From NCBI RefSeq assembly GCF_025527015.1, contig NZ_JAODIM010000040.1:248001-312000 (forward strand): a stretch of DNA of 64,000 nt. Reading direction: 5' to 3'. The notes beneath the pieces were generated by a model that made no database searches, was not told where the DNA came from, and saw nothing but the letters and a program-made list of their open reading frames with translations. The position numbers and the translations under genes are program-made. The stretch is from Winslowiella arboricola (lineage in GTDB: Bacteria > Pseudomonadota > Gammaproteobacteria > Enterobacterales > Enterobacteriaceae). Position 1 is the first letter of the stretch; each line of letters begins with the position of its first letter. Of this stretch, positions 36,612 through 45,181 are shown piece by piece.

Positions 36612-37319
36612 ATGAACAATAATCCAGACTGCCGCGCTGAGCAGTTGATCCCCGCACGCCACGGCAAAGCAGTTTTTCTCGCCGCTGGTGAAGCGCTACA
36701 GATCATTAATCTGCACGGCACTCAGGTGGTGGATTGCTGGGCTTACACTGCCGCCGACGTCAGTGAATATATGTGTATGGAAGCGACCCGCGTCTGGAAT
36801 CAGCGCCTTAATCCACGCGTGGGCGACAGTTTTATCACCAATATGCGCCATCCGATTCTGACGCTGGTGGAGGACACCTCACCCGGCGTACACGATACCT
36901 TTATGGCCGCCTGCGATGCGCGTCGCTATGAGTTGCTGGGTTGCAGCGAGCCACATCGTAACTGCCACGATAATCTGCATGAATGTCTCGCGGCACTGGA
37001 TGTCACTCTGCCGCACGGCAACCTGGCGTCGTTTAATATCTTTATGAATATCCAGGTACAGCCGGATGGCATTACGCTGAAGACGCTGCCCACCGTTACC
37101 CAGCCCGGCGACTATATTACTCTGCGCGCCGAGATGGACTGCTATGTGGCGCTGTCTGCCTGTCCGCAGGATATTGTCAGTATTCAGGGCCAGGGGGATA
37201 ACACTCCGCGTGATGCACAGCTGCGTATTCTGACCGGCGGTTTCCCCGGCGCCGCGGTTAAAGGACCGTGGGTGCCGGAAAAAAAACCGACTGACAATCA
37301 TTGCCAGTCGGCGGTCTGA
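36612..37319 (+). CDS. DUF1989 protein 3 (carboxyguanidine deiminase/urea carboxylase-associated family)
   Basis: A 235-residue DUF1989 protein with a full motif set: ACD at 100-102, HRNCHDN at 115-121 and CPQD at 184-187. It is longer than protein 1 at the C-terminus, where a tail ends in GPWVPEKKPTD. An AGGAGAA ribosome site precedes the ATG. It closes the five-gene permease/DUF1989 block. With proteins 1 and 2 this makes three members in one operon, more than the usual CgdA/CgdB pair. The reaction is inferred to be hydrolysis of an imported C-N compound. Confidence 0.88.
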   Translation: MNNNPDCRAEQLIPARHGKAVFLAAGEALQIINLHGTQVVDCWAYTAADVSEYMCMEATRVWNQRLNPRVGDSFITNMRHPILTLVEDTSPGVHDTFMAACDARRYELLGCSEPHRNCHDNLHECLAALDVTLPHGNLASFNIFMNIQVQPDGITLKTLPTVTQPGDYITLRAEMDCYVALSACPQDIVSIQGQGDNTPRDAQLRILTGGFPGAAVKGPWVPEKKPTDNHCQSAV

Positions 37320-37381
37320 AAAAAGCCACTGTGCCGCTCTCCAATTACCCCCCGGAAACTGGCTGAACGGCCGGTGGCCGC

Positions 37382-38830
37382 TTAAGGTTTAAGCTGTTCG
37401 GCAGCACTTACCGGCAGCTGATCCGCCGGGACCTCGACGTTGAACTTCTCCAGCACCAGGCCGTGAATTTTTTCCAGCGACACGCCCGCGGTTTCCGGCA
37501 GAAAGCGGTAAGTGAAGAAATACATACCGAGTGAGAAAATCGCAAACAGCAGCAGCGGGAAGCCACCGTGGAACAGCTCCAGCAGGTACGGATTGCTGTT
37601 CATAATCGGGAAGGTGGTACTGATAATAAAGTTCGCCAGCGACATCATACAGATGGAAATACCGACACAGACCGCGCGAATCTCCGTCGGGAACAGCTCA
37701 CCCAGTACGGTCCAGACAATCTGTCCCCAGGTGATGCCAAAGAACACCATATACGCGAACAGGCCGATCACTGCCAGCATACCCGGCAGATGGTAGTAAA
37801 AGGCGATAAACGAGTAGGTAAGAAACACACAGGAAGAGATAGCGCCCAATAACAGCAGTTTGCGACGCCCGACTTTATCAATCATCGACATCCCAATTAA
37901 CACGCCAGTAAACTGACAGATCGACAACCAGAAGGTCTGTAACAGCGCCGAGCCGGAATCTGGAAACACATTTTTCAGCAGCGACGGGCCAAAATATTGA
38001 ATCACGTTGATGCCGCTAATCTGATTACCCACTGCCAGACCGACACCGACAATCAGCAGTGGTACGGTGGTTTTATTAAAGCTGAATCGCGTCTTATGGC
38101 TGTTTGCCGCAGAATGTTTGAGTGAGGCTTTAATCTCATTTAACACACTTTGCGCATGCTGAGCATTGGAGATTTTGGTCAGGGTATCCAGCGCCGGTTT
38201 CTCACGCCCTTTCAACATATTCCAGCGCGGTGACTCGGGAATAAACAGCACAAACAGAATAAACAGCGCACAGGGAACCAGTGCTGTAGCCAGAATATAG
38301 CGCCAGCCAATATCGACCATCGCCTCTGCCGCCATAAACTGATGAATATAGTAGTTGGTCAGCAGCACTACGCACTGACCGCCAACGCAACATACCGAAT
38401 AGAGTGCGGTGGTGCGCCCACGGAATTTCGACGGTGAAAGCTCGGCAAGATAGATCGGTGAAATCACCGAAGCCAGCCCAATCGCCAGCCCGCCAAGCAT
38501 GCGGGCGAAGACAAAGACGGTAAAGTTATGCGCGATAACCGTACCCACCACTGAGACAGTGAACACCAGCGCGGTAATGGCGAGGGATTTTTTTCGACCC
38601 AGCTTGTCGCTGAGTTTCGGCGCGATAAAGCAACCAATCAGGCTGCCCAGCAGGATATTCGACACCGCCCAACCGGTTTCTGCCGGAGAGAGCCGGAAAT
38701 GCTCGCTTAGCGGTTCGATTGCTCCGGAGATAATCGAGGAGTCATAGCCCAGCAGCAGCCCGCCAAAGGCCGCCACCGTACAGCAGAGCATGACGTACTT
38801 CATGTTATAACGCGTTTTCCTGGTATCCAT
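37382..38830 (-). CDS. MFS sugar porter
   Basis: A 482-residue major facilitator protein of the sugar porter family with 12 predicted helices. Signatures: GGLLLGYDSSIISGA in TM1, DKLGRKKS after TM2, IPESPRWNMLKG after TM6, GNQISGINVIQYFGPS in TM7, DKVGRRK after TM8 and LPETAGVSLEKI after TM12. These resemble XylE/AraE/inositol transporters; substrate is not readable. It is divergent from the UPF0303 and amidohydrolase genes and may act with them or with the dehydrogenase downstream. Confidence 0.9.
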   Translation of the reverse strand: MDTRKTRYNMKYVMLCCTVAAFGGLLLGYDSSIISGAIEPLSEHFRLSPAETGWAVSNILLGSLIGCFIAPKLSDKLGRKKSLAITALVFTVSVVGTVIAHNFTVFVFARMLGGLAIGLASVISPIYLAELSPSKFRGRTTALYSVCCVGGQCVVLLTNYYIHQFMAAEAMVDIGWRYILATALVPCALFILFVLFIPESPRWNMLKGREKPALDTLTKISNAQHAQSVLNEIKASLKHSAANSHKTRFSFNKTTVPLLIVGVGLAVGNQISGINVIQYFGPSLLKNVFPDSGSALLQTFWLSICQFTGVLIGMSMIDKVGRRKLLLLGAISSCVFLTYSFIAFYYHLPGMLAVIGLFAYMVFFGITWGQIVWTVLGELFPTEIRAVCVGISICMMSLANFIISTTFPIMNSNPYLLELFHGGFPLLLFAIFSLGMYFFTYRFLPETAGVSLEKIHGLVLEKFNVEVPADQLPVSAAEQLKP

Positions 38831-39135
38831 CTTGCTGGCCCTTATCGGTGTTCTCTGACCGGCTTTGCGGTCGAAAATGACATGATTGTTATCAGCATGT
38901 GCCTGCAGAGTGCAGAATCCTGAATTGAAATATATTTTCTAAATTATTAAATATCGAATTATTTATTCTTGATATGTGAGCCGGTTAAAACTATTTTTTT
39001 GCCAGCAGAATGGCAGTCAGGCGATAAAAAACGGCCTTTGCCAGCGGGTTAAGCGTCTGAGACGAAGAACGCATGCAAAATGTTTTTTTTGATGGTAAGT
39101 TTAATGAAAATAAAATTTCATCAATAAGGAAGATT
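38831..39135. other. divergent control region of MFS porter and UPF0303 gene
   Basis: About 300 bp, AT-rich in the middle (near 38930-39000), without a gene. It must hold both promoters. I see no operator I can name. Confidence 0.5.
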
Positions 39136-39618
39136 ATGTCTGACGCACTCTCGCCCGCCCTGTTGCTGCAACAGGAAGCAGACAGTCGTCTGCGCCAGTT
39201 TGATTTTCAGTCCGCCTGGCGGCTGGGCCAGCTGATCCAGGCACGCGCTGCGGAGCAACAGCTGCCGGTGGCGATTGAAGTCTATGCTTTCGGTCAGCAG
39301 CTGTTTCTCGCCGCCCTGCCGGGTTCCGCCGCTAACAATCTGGAATGGATGCGACGCAAGCGCAACACCGTGCTGCGCTATGCCAACTCCTCGATGTATG
39401 TCGGGGTCATCAATGCGCAGAATGGCGAGCCGATGGCGACACAATCCTTTATTAATCAATATGACTATACTGACCATGGCGGCGCCTTCCCGCTGCTCAA
39501 TGAGAGTGGCGCGTTATTCGGCGCGGTCAGCGTAAGTGGTCTGCCTTCAGCAGACGATCATGCCCTGGCGTTATGGGGTATCCGTCAGTTACAGCAACCC
39601 TGCGCAAAACCTCTGTAG
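39136..39618 (+). CDS. UPF0303 / GlcG-HbpS-like protein
   Basis: A 160-residue protein of the UPF0303 (DUF336, HbpS-like) family. The conserved block AANNLEWMRRKRNTVLRYANSSMYVG is the family hallmark, and the C-terminus has GGAFPLLNESGALFGAVSVSGLPSADDHAL. Relatives bind heme or small molecules, but function is mostly unassigned. The ATG at 39136 has AGGAAG upstream. Oddly, its TAG stop (39616-39618) is part of a family B repeat copy (39614-39639), so the repeat abuts or defines the C-terminus. Confidence 0.85.
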   Translation: MSDALSPALLLQQEADSRLRQFDFQSAWRLGQLIQARAAEQQLPVAIEVYAFGQQLFLAALPGSAANNLEWMRRKRNTVLRYANSSMYVGVINAQNGEPMATQSFINQYDYTDHGGAFPLLNESGALFGAVSVSGLPSADDHALALWGIRQLQQPCAKPL

Positions 39619-39639
39619 GGGAGCCGTTTTCGGCTCCCG
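39614..39639. repeat. family B palindrome overlapping a stop codon
   Basis: TGTAGGGGAGCCG, TTTT, then CGGCTCCCG. The TAG of the conserved TGTAG prefix is the stop codon of the UPF0303 gene. The flank continues with CGGGCACCATGCAAAC, similar to the linker near 5975 and 56270. Confidence 0.8.
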
Positions 39640-39702
39640 CTCACATCGCGGGCACCATGCAAACCTGTGCCGCCCCTTGATCTTGATAGTTAACCGGAGC
39701 TG

Positions 39703-41052
39703 ATGATGTATTTGAAGCGACTGTTACTTGGTTCCACTCTGCTGTGCAGCCTTTCCGGCGTGGCGGCAACTCACGACACCCTGCTAATCCGCAATGGCTA
39801 TATCCTCACCATGAAAGCCGGCGAGGCAGATTTGCAGGATGCCGATTTACTGATCCGCGGTAATCAGATTGTTCAGATCGGCCAGGATCTTGCCGCGCCC
39901 GGCGCACAGGTGATCAATGCTAAAGGTAAAATGGTGCTGCCCGGTTTTGTTGATGCACACTCGCATCTGTCGGTCACCACCATGCGCGGCCAGTTTCGTA
40001 ATCAGCAGGGCAAGTTTTTCCCGGTCAGCAACCGCCTCGCGCAGGTGATGCAACCCGATGATATCTATACCGCGATGTACAGTGGCGCGCTGGAGCTGTT
40101 GCAGGGCGGCATCACCACCAGCGGCGATTTCTTTGACAATATCCAGGGGCCAGCCTGGGGCGATGCGGGATTTAACGCACTTAAACAGAGCGGCATTCGC
40201 GCGATTATGTATTACGGAGGACCGGATAAAACCACTAAGCAGCCGATCGATCTCAGGCATCTGGCTACCTTAACCACGCAGGCGAATGATCGCGTGCAGC
40301 CGGGACTGGCCTGGCGTCTGCCACGCGACCTGAGCGATCAGAGCAACTGGGCACTGCGCAAGCAGGAGTATCAGTTTGCCGGGGCGCATCAACTGCCGCT
40401 ACAGGTGCATGTCAGCGGCGATGCCGATGCGATGTTTAACGCATTGATTAGCGGCAACTATCTCAATCCCTCAGTGACGGTGGTGCATGCCACCAATGCC
40501 ACTCCGCAGCAGCTGGCGGCGCTGGAAAAGGCAGGTGGCAGCCTGGCGCTGACGCCACTCAGTGAACAGCGCGTGGGCTACGGCCTGACGCGGCTCGACC
40601 ATTTCAGCGCCGTGACGCGTCAGGGGCTGGGTATCGATGGCAACTCGCTGGCAGGCAGCGCGGATATGTTCGCCAGTATGCGCCTGCTGGCACTGACGCT
40701 AAGCGGTGCGACTACCGATGAAACCCGCCCACAACCACGTCAGTTGCTGGAGCTGGCCACGCGTCGTTCAGCGCAGGCCCTTGGCCTGGGGGCGATTACC
40801 GGCACGCTGGAAAACGGTAAACGCGCCGATGTGCAGATTATTAATCCGCAGGCGCTGAATATGAGCGGCTTTGCGGGCGGCGATCCGGCGGCGTTTATTG
40901 TCTACTCGGCCCGACCGGAGAATGTCGAGACGGTGATTGTCGATGGCAAAATAGTGAAACATCACGGTGAAATGCAGGGGATCGATATGGCGGAAGTGTT
41001 AAGCCAGGCGCAACAATCTGCCGCGGGGATGCGGCAACGCGCGGCAGATTAA
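39703..41052 (+). CDS. exported amidohydrolase
   Basis: A 449-residue metal-dependent hydrolase of the amidohydrolase superfamily (TrzA/AtzA-type) with a signal peptide (MMYLKRLLLGSTLLCSLSGVAA). Metal ligands: HSH in VDAHSHL, then His in LQVHVSGD and VVHATN; the usual final Asp is in GLGIDGNSLAG. Deaminases and chlorohydrolases of this family act on heterocyclic or guanidino substrates; most are cytoplasmic, so the signal peptide is unusual. Its periplasmic location would fit pre-processing of a substrate before uptake. The partner and substrate are not known. Confidence 0.85.
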   Translation: MMYLKRLLLGSTLLCSLSGVAATHDTLLIRNGYILTMKAGEADLQDADLLIRGNQIVQIGQDLAAPGAQVINAKGKMVLPGFVDAHSHLSVTTMRGQFRNQQGKFFPVSNRLAQVMQPDDIYTAMYSGALELLQGGITTSGDFFDNIQGPAWGDAGFNALKQSGIRAIMYYGGPDKTTKQPIDLRHLATLTTQANDRVQPGLAWRLPRDLSDQSNWALRKQEYQFAGAHQLPLQVHVSGDADAMFNALISGNYLNPSVTVVHATNATPQQLAALEKAGGSLALTPLSEQRVGYGLTRLDHFSAVTRQGLGIDGNSLAGSADMFASMRLLALTLSGATTDETRPQPRQLLELATRRSAQALGLGAITGTLENGKRADVQIINPQALNMSGFAGGDPAAFIVYSARPENVETVIVDGKIVKHHGEMQGIDMAEVLSQAQQSAAGMRQRAAD

Positions 41053-41088
41053 ACCTGACAGCCTGCCGGTGACAGGCTGTCAGGCGGA

Positions 41089-42402
41089 TTACTGACCGAC
41101 AGGCGTTTTTAGCTTATCGCCGGCGCCGGTCTGTTTACGCATGGCCGCCACATTATCTGGCGTCACTTCGTTGCCTTTATTGCCCCAGCTGTTGCGCACG
41201 TAGTTGAGGATATCTGCCATCTGCTGGTCATTCATTTTCCAGTCAAAGGCTGGCATACCGGCAGCGGTCTGACGCTCCTCCGTATGCGGCGCGCGCGCGC
41301 CGCGCAGCATGGCGTGGATCATATTGGTTGGATCATGCTGCATCGCATTATTACCGGCAAAAGCGGGCACCATCCCTTTTATCCCCTCGCCCTGCAATCC
41401 GTGACAGGCTGAGCAGTTAACCTCATAGCTTAGCGCCGCCTGCTCACGGCGTGATGCCGCCATCGCATAGCCCGATGAGGCTGGCGTTGCCGAAGCGGGC
41501 ACGCCGCGCAGGTAAGTGGCGATAGCGTGCAGATCGTCACTGGTGAAGTATTGCGTTGAATGCTCAACCGCTTCCGCCATCGGACCTGCGGCGACACTTT
41601 CGCCATTCGATCCGCTCTTCAGATAGTCAGCAATCTGCTCATCACTCCAGTTGCCGATACCGCTATGCGGGTTGGACGAAATATCTGGCGCATACCAGTT
41701 GCCGAGACTGCCGCCCTGCAGATAACCGTCGCTGACTTCGCCTCCCAACAGATTGCGCGCGGTGTGGCATACGCTACAGTGCGCCGGGCCATCAACAATA
41801 TATTTACCGCGATTCCACTCACCGCTTTGAGCATTCTCCGCGCTAAAACTGCTGTTATCAAAGAACAACATATTCCAGCCCGCCATCGCCAGACGAATGT
41901 TATAGGGGAAATTCATCCCGGCATTTTCGTCAATCTCACGCTGTACTGCCGGTACTGTCGACATATATGCCCAGAGATCATGCATCTCGTCGTCGCTGAT
42001 TTTGGTATAGGCGGTATAAGGCATCGCCGGATAAAGTAAACCATGCTCGCCACGCCCCTGACGTACGGCGTTAAAGAAATCGCGCTCGGTCATCTCACCG
42101 ATACCGGTTGCGCTGTCCGGGGTAATATTCGAGGTCAGCAGCGCGCCAAACGGTGTGTCGATTTTATAACCGCCGGAAAAGTCGGGCTGGTGGCAGGCGG
42201 CGCAGTCGGACAGGCGCATTACATACTCGCCGCGCTTAATCGCCTGCCGATCCTGACTACGAAAATCCGCCAGCCTGACACTATCGTCAGCCACCGCCGA
42301 ACGCGAGCTGTCCATCACCATCCACATTCTGCCGGAAGCGCCAATACCAACCAGAACCGCCAGCGCTGCCAGAGTCAGGGTTATCGTTTTCTTTTTGCTC
42401 AT
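41089..42402 (-). CDS. triheme cytochrome c subunit of gluconate-type dehydrogenase
   Basis: A 437-residue cytochrome with three heme c sites: CAACH at 67-71, CSVCH at 209-213 and CSACH at 330-334. A short N-terminal anchor (ITLTLAALAVLVGIGASG) keeps it at the periplasmic face of the inner membrane. It accepts electrons from the FAD subunit and passes them to ubiquinone, as in the gluconate, 2-ketogluconate, sorbitol and alcohol dehydrogenases of acetic-acid bacteria and Erwiniaceae. It starts 2 bp after the FAD subunit gene, the third gene of the operon. Confidence 0.93.
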   Translation of the reverse strand: MSKKKTITLTLAALAVLVGIGASGRMWMVMDSSRSAVADDSVRLADFRSQDRQAIKRGEYVMRLSDCAACHQPDFSGGYKIDTPFGALLTSNITPDSATGIGEMTERDFFNAVRQGRGEHGLLYPAMPYTAYTKISDDEMHDLWAYMSTVPAVQREIDENAGMNFPYNIRLAMAGWNMLFFDNSSFSAENAQSGEWNRGKYIVDGPAHCSVCHTARNLLGGEVSDGYLQGGSLGNWYAPDISSNPHSGIGNWSDEQIADYLKSGSNGESVAAGPMAEAVEHSTQYFTSDDLHAIATYLRGVPASATPASSGYAMAASRREQAALSYEVNCSACHGLQGEGIKGMVPAFAGNNAMQHDPTNMIHAMLRGARAPHTEERQTAAGMPAFDWKMNDQQMADILNYVRNSWGNKGNEVTPDNVAAMRKQTGAGDKLKTPVGQ

Positions 42403-42404
42403 GA

Positions 42405-44174
42405 TTACGCCTCCACCAGTGGAGCCGGATTTTTCATATAGCTCTGATAAATCGCCTGTGCCGCACGGATCGCCAGCGCGCCGACCGTCACCGTTGGGTT
42501 ATAGCCGCCGTTATTCGGGAATGCGGAGGCGCCAACCACAAACAAATTGTGCGCATCCCAGCTTTGCAGGAACGGATTCAGGGCCGAGGTAGTGGGATCG
42601 GCGCCCATCACTACGCCACCAATAGTATGCGAGCTGTGCTGCTGATAGGGGTTCCAGCTCTTCTCCGACTGATTATCAATCACCAGATGCTGGCCGCCGG
42701 TCTGCTTCATAATCCCGACCGCGCGATCGGTAACGTACTTCGCCATATTGATATCATTCTGGTTCCAGTCGAAAGTCATGCGGATTAACGGCTGACCGTG
42801 ACGATCTTTATAGCGTGGGTCGAGATCGAGGTATGCCTCGCGCACTGGCATCGAGGTGCCCTGACAGAAAATGGTGCCCGCTGTCTGATAGTCACGGGCA
42901 TAACCGGCTTTCCACTCACTGCCCCAGCGCGGCGTACCCGGCCGCAGAGCATTCATATTCTGGATCGGCCGCCCGTTGGTGGAGAAGCCCATAATTCCAG
43001 CGCCGCCAATAAAGTCCAGATTGCTGTGGTCAAAGTTATCGCCGTTGAAATCGTCAATCTGCACCGCCAGCGCGCCGCCGCCAATAAACGGGTTCATATG
43101 TTCGCCATCAAAGAAGCCGGTGACCGTCGAACAGGTTTGATAGTTGTAGTTACGGCCAATGGTACCTTTGCCGCTGCGCGGATCGTATTTCTCGCCGATA
43201 TCTGACAGCAGCATCAGCCGCACATTGTCCATCTGATAAGCGGTAATACAGACGATATCCGCTGGCTGGAAGCCGACTTCACCGTCTCTGGTGATAAAGT
43301 TCACCCCTTTTACCGTCTTACCATCATCGTGTTTCACCGCGTGCAGCACTTCGGTTTCGCTGAGCAGGGTAAAGTTTTTGCGGCGCATCAGCGCAGGCAA
43401 AATACAGGCCTGCGGCGACGATTTAGAGAAGTTGCCGCAACCGTGAAAATCACAGAAACCACAATAGGTGCAGGGTCCCATGGTGACGCCAAGCGGATTG
43501 ACATAAGCCTGCGAAATATTGCCCGCCGGAATGGTAAACGGGTGATAGCCCATCTGTTCGGTGGTCTGGCGATAGCGACGCATCCAGTGGGTATCTTTCA
43601 GCGGCGGCGTCGGGTAATCTCGCGAGCGTGGCCCCTCAAAAACGTTGCCGCCCTTCTGCGGCTGACCATTAAGGTTTCCGGCAATCCCTGATGTACCAGC
43701 GATACGCTCAAAGCGATCGTAAAACGGCGCCATTTCGTCGTAAGTCACGCCCCAGTCCTGCAGTTGCAGTCCTTTCATTTTCGCCGCGCCATAGCGTTCG
43801 CGCGTCTGGGTGGCGACCTCAAAATCCCACGGCGAAAAGCGCCAGGACATCCCGGCCCAGTGCGTGCCTGCGCCGCCGACGTTCCAGCCATACTGAAACG
43901 CTGACCAGTTGCGCACCGGAGCAGCCAGCTGATCGCTGCGGTTGCGGAAAGTGGTGGTTTCGACACTCATCGGCTGCATGATTTTGCGGCGGGTATGCCA
44001 GCGCAGCTCATCGGGATCGACCGCTGGCGGGAAATCGGTAGAGGTATCGCGCCAGGCGCCGCGTTCAATCCCCACCACTTCCAGACCGGCACGAGTAAGT
44101 TCTTCGGCCATCACCGAGCCAGCCCAACCCATACCGACAATCACCACATCGGCTCTTTTTCTTATTTGTGACAT
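42405..44174 (-). CDS. FAD-dependent GMC subunit of gluconate-type dehydrogenase
   Basis: A 589-residue GMC-family dehydrogenase. ADVVIVGMGWAGSVMAEELTRAG near residue 8-30 binds FAD, VGGAGTHWAGMSWRFSPWDF is typical of the gluconate 2-dehydrogenase large subunit, and CTYCGFCDFHGCG is a Cys-rich segment found in this group. The C-terminus has the catalytic HSSHTIGGVVMG and NPTVTVGALAIRAA. It lacks its own signal, so it is probably exported with the Tat-bearing small subunit. Substrate could be gluconate, 2-ketogluconate or a polyol; sequence alone does not decide. Confidence 0.92.
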   Translation of the reverse strand: MSQIRKRADVVIVGMGWAGSVMAEELTRAGLEVVGIERGAWRDTSTDFPPAVDPDELRWHTRRKIMQPMSVETTTFRNRSDQLAAPVRNWSAFQYGWNVGGAGTHWAGMSWRFSPWDFEVATQTRERYGAAKMKGLQLQDWGVTYDEMAPFYDRFERIAGTSGIAGNLNGQPQKGGNVFEGPRSRDYPTPPLKDTHWMRRYRQTTEQMGYHPFTIPAGNISQAYVNPLGVTMGPCTYCGFCDFHGCGNFSKSSPQACILPALMRRKNFTLLSETEVLHAVKHDDGKTVKGVNFITRDGEVGFQPADIVCITAYQMDNVRLMLLSDIGEKYDPRSGKGTIGRNYNYQTCSTVTGFFDGEHMNPFIGGGALAVQIDDFNGDNFDHSNLDFIGGAGIMGFSTNGRPIQNMNALRPGTPRWGSEWKAGYARDYQTAGTIFCQGTSMPVREAYLDLDPRYKDRHGQPLIRMTFDWNQNDINMAKYVTDRAVGIMKQTGGQHLVIDNQSEKSWNPYQQHSSHTIGGVVMGADPTTSALNPFLQSWDAHNLFVVGASAFPNNGGYNPTVTVGALAIRAAQAIYQSYMKNPAPLVEA

Positions 44175-44192
44175 CTGCTCTGCTCCGGGAAA

Positions 44193-44921
44193 TTAATTGT
44201 CAGGAATAAGGCTGACGGGAATAAGGGCCAAATCTTCATTACGACGATCGATATACGGGCGGTAGTCATAGCGTGCGCCGGGAAAACCAATCATTTTCCA
44301 GCCCGCCATATTTTTATTGCCGCCATAAATTGGATCGGACAAATACCCTTCACGGGCGTTTTGCAACATCAGTTCAAAGAAAGCCTGACTGTTTACCTGC
44401 TCACTGAGATTAATTTCCCCGGCTTCCATCGCGTGCAGAAAGTTATCGATTTGATCGGCCGTTAAGCGATGAAATGAAGCCTGGTGATGCACCTGCGCCC
44501 AGGCTTCCAGCGCTTTCAGTCCGGTCATATAGCGCTCTTTCGGCGTCGCCAGAAATTGCGGACTGCCCATCAGTTGCTCTTCATTTTCACGCTGCATCGG
44601 GCCATCAAGATAGAGTGCGGCGCCCGCGCCATACTCACCCGCCAGTTCACCATCGATAAACTCGATACATCCCGCTGCGCTGGCGGAAGGCCCGTGCTGA
44701 TCGGCAGGAATCAGACGGTCAAAAATCGCCGTCAGATTCTGGCGATCAGTCTCATTGGTCAGGACCCGATATCCCTGCTGCCACAGCGGCTGCGGCAGAT
44801 GATCGGCATTCTGCGATGTCTCTAATGGCACGTTATGCATTTCGCGCGCCCGGAGCTTTGGCGCCACGGCCAGCGAAGTCACGACAGTGGTTAGCGAAAA
44901 TATCGCCTCTCTACGGTTCAT
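44193..44921 (-). CDS. gluconate 2-dehydrogenase subunit 3 (Tat-exported small subunit)
   Basis: A 242-residue protein of the gluconate 2-dehydrogenase subunit 3 family. It opens with a twin-arginine signal (MNRREAIFSLTTVVTSLAVAP), so the folded FAD subunit can be carried out with it. Family blocks LTAIFDRLIPADQHGPSASAAGCIEFID and NAREGYLSDPIYGGNKNMAGWKMIGFPG are present. It is the first gene of the operon, 18 bp before the FAD subunit. The order small-FAD-cytochrome c is standard for this enzyme class. Confidence 0.93.
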   Translation of the reverse strand: MNRREAIFSLTTVVTSLAVAPKLRAREMHNVPLETSQNADHLPQPLWQQGYRVLTNETDRQNLTAIFDRLIPADQHGPSASAAGCIEFIDGELAGEYGAGAALYLDGPMQRENEEQLMGSPQFLATPKERYMTGLKALEAWAQVHHQASFHRLTADQIDNFLHAMEAGEINLSEQVNSQAFFELMLQNAREGYLSDPIYGGNKNMAGWKMIGFPGARYDYRPYIDRRNEDLALIPVSLIPDN

Positions 44922-45095
44922 ACTGTTTTCCCTTAAATATCACGACATGCTTTATCGGTTTTATCGGCGAGCGGGCATAACCACGCCTTACCAGAGAAAT
45001 GGCAATAAGTGGTCGCCCTGCACGAATACAGGGTATTATCTGTTCTCAGAGTGTAATTATATTGGCGCTCTGTATTAACCCGAGGAAATTAAGTT

Positions 45096-45179
45096 ATGCG
45101 ATCACTTACCGACAGATTATTCTCTGCCGGTGTGATATTTATAATAGTGACAGGGCACAAAGTTTATTTTTATAAGTAA
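45096..45179 (+). CDS. candidate 27-residue membrane peptide
   Basis: ATG at 45096 is preceded by GAGGAA with an 8-nt spacer. The product reads MRSLTDRLFSAGVIFIIVTG then HKVYFYK: a basic start, a short hydrophobic helix (about residues 9-19) and a basic end, the layout of many enterobacterial one-helix small membrane proteins. It converges on the TIM-barrel gene, ending 3 bp from its stop. I recognise no named homologue; evidence is the ribosome site and hydrophobic pattern only. Confidence 0.4.
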   Translation: MRSLTDRLFSAGVIFIIVTGHKVYFYK

Positions 45180-45181
45180 TA

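Noticed and set aside
37287..37319. Terminator at the end of DUF1989 protein 3 (CCGACTG/CAGTCGG)
   Set aside because: The stem is inside the coding end and is followed by A rather than T on the plus strand.
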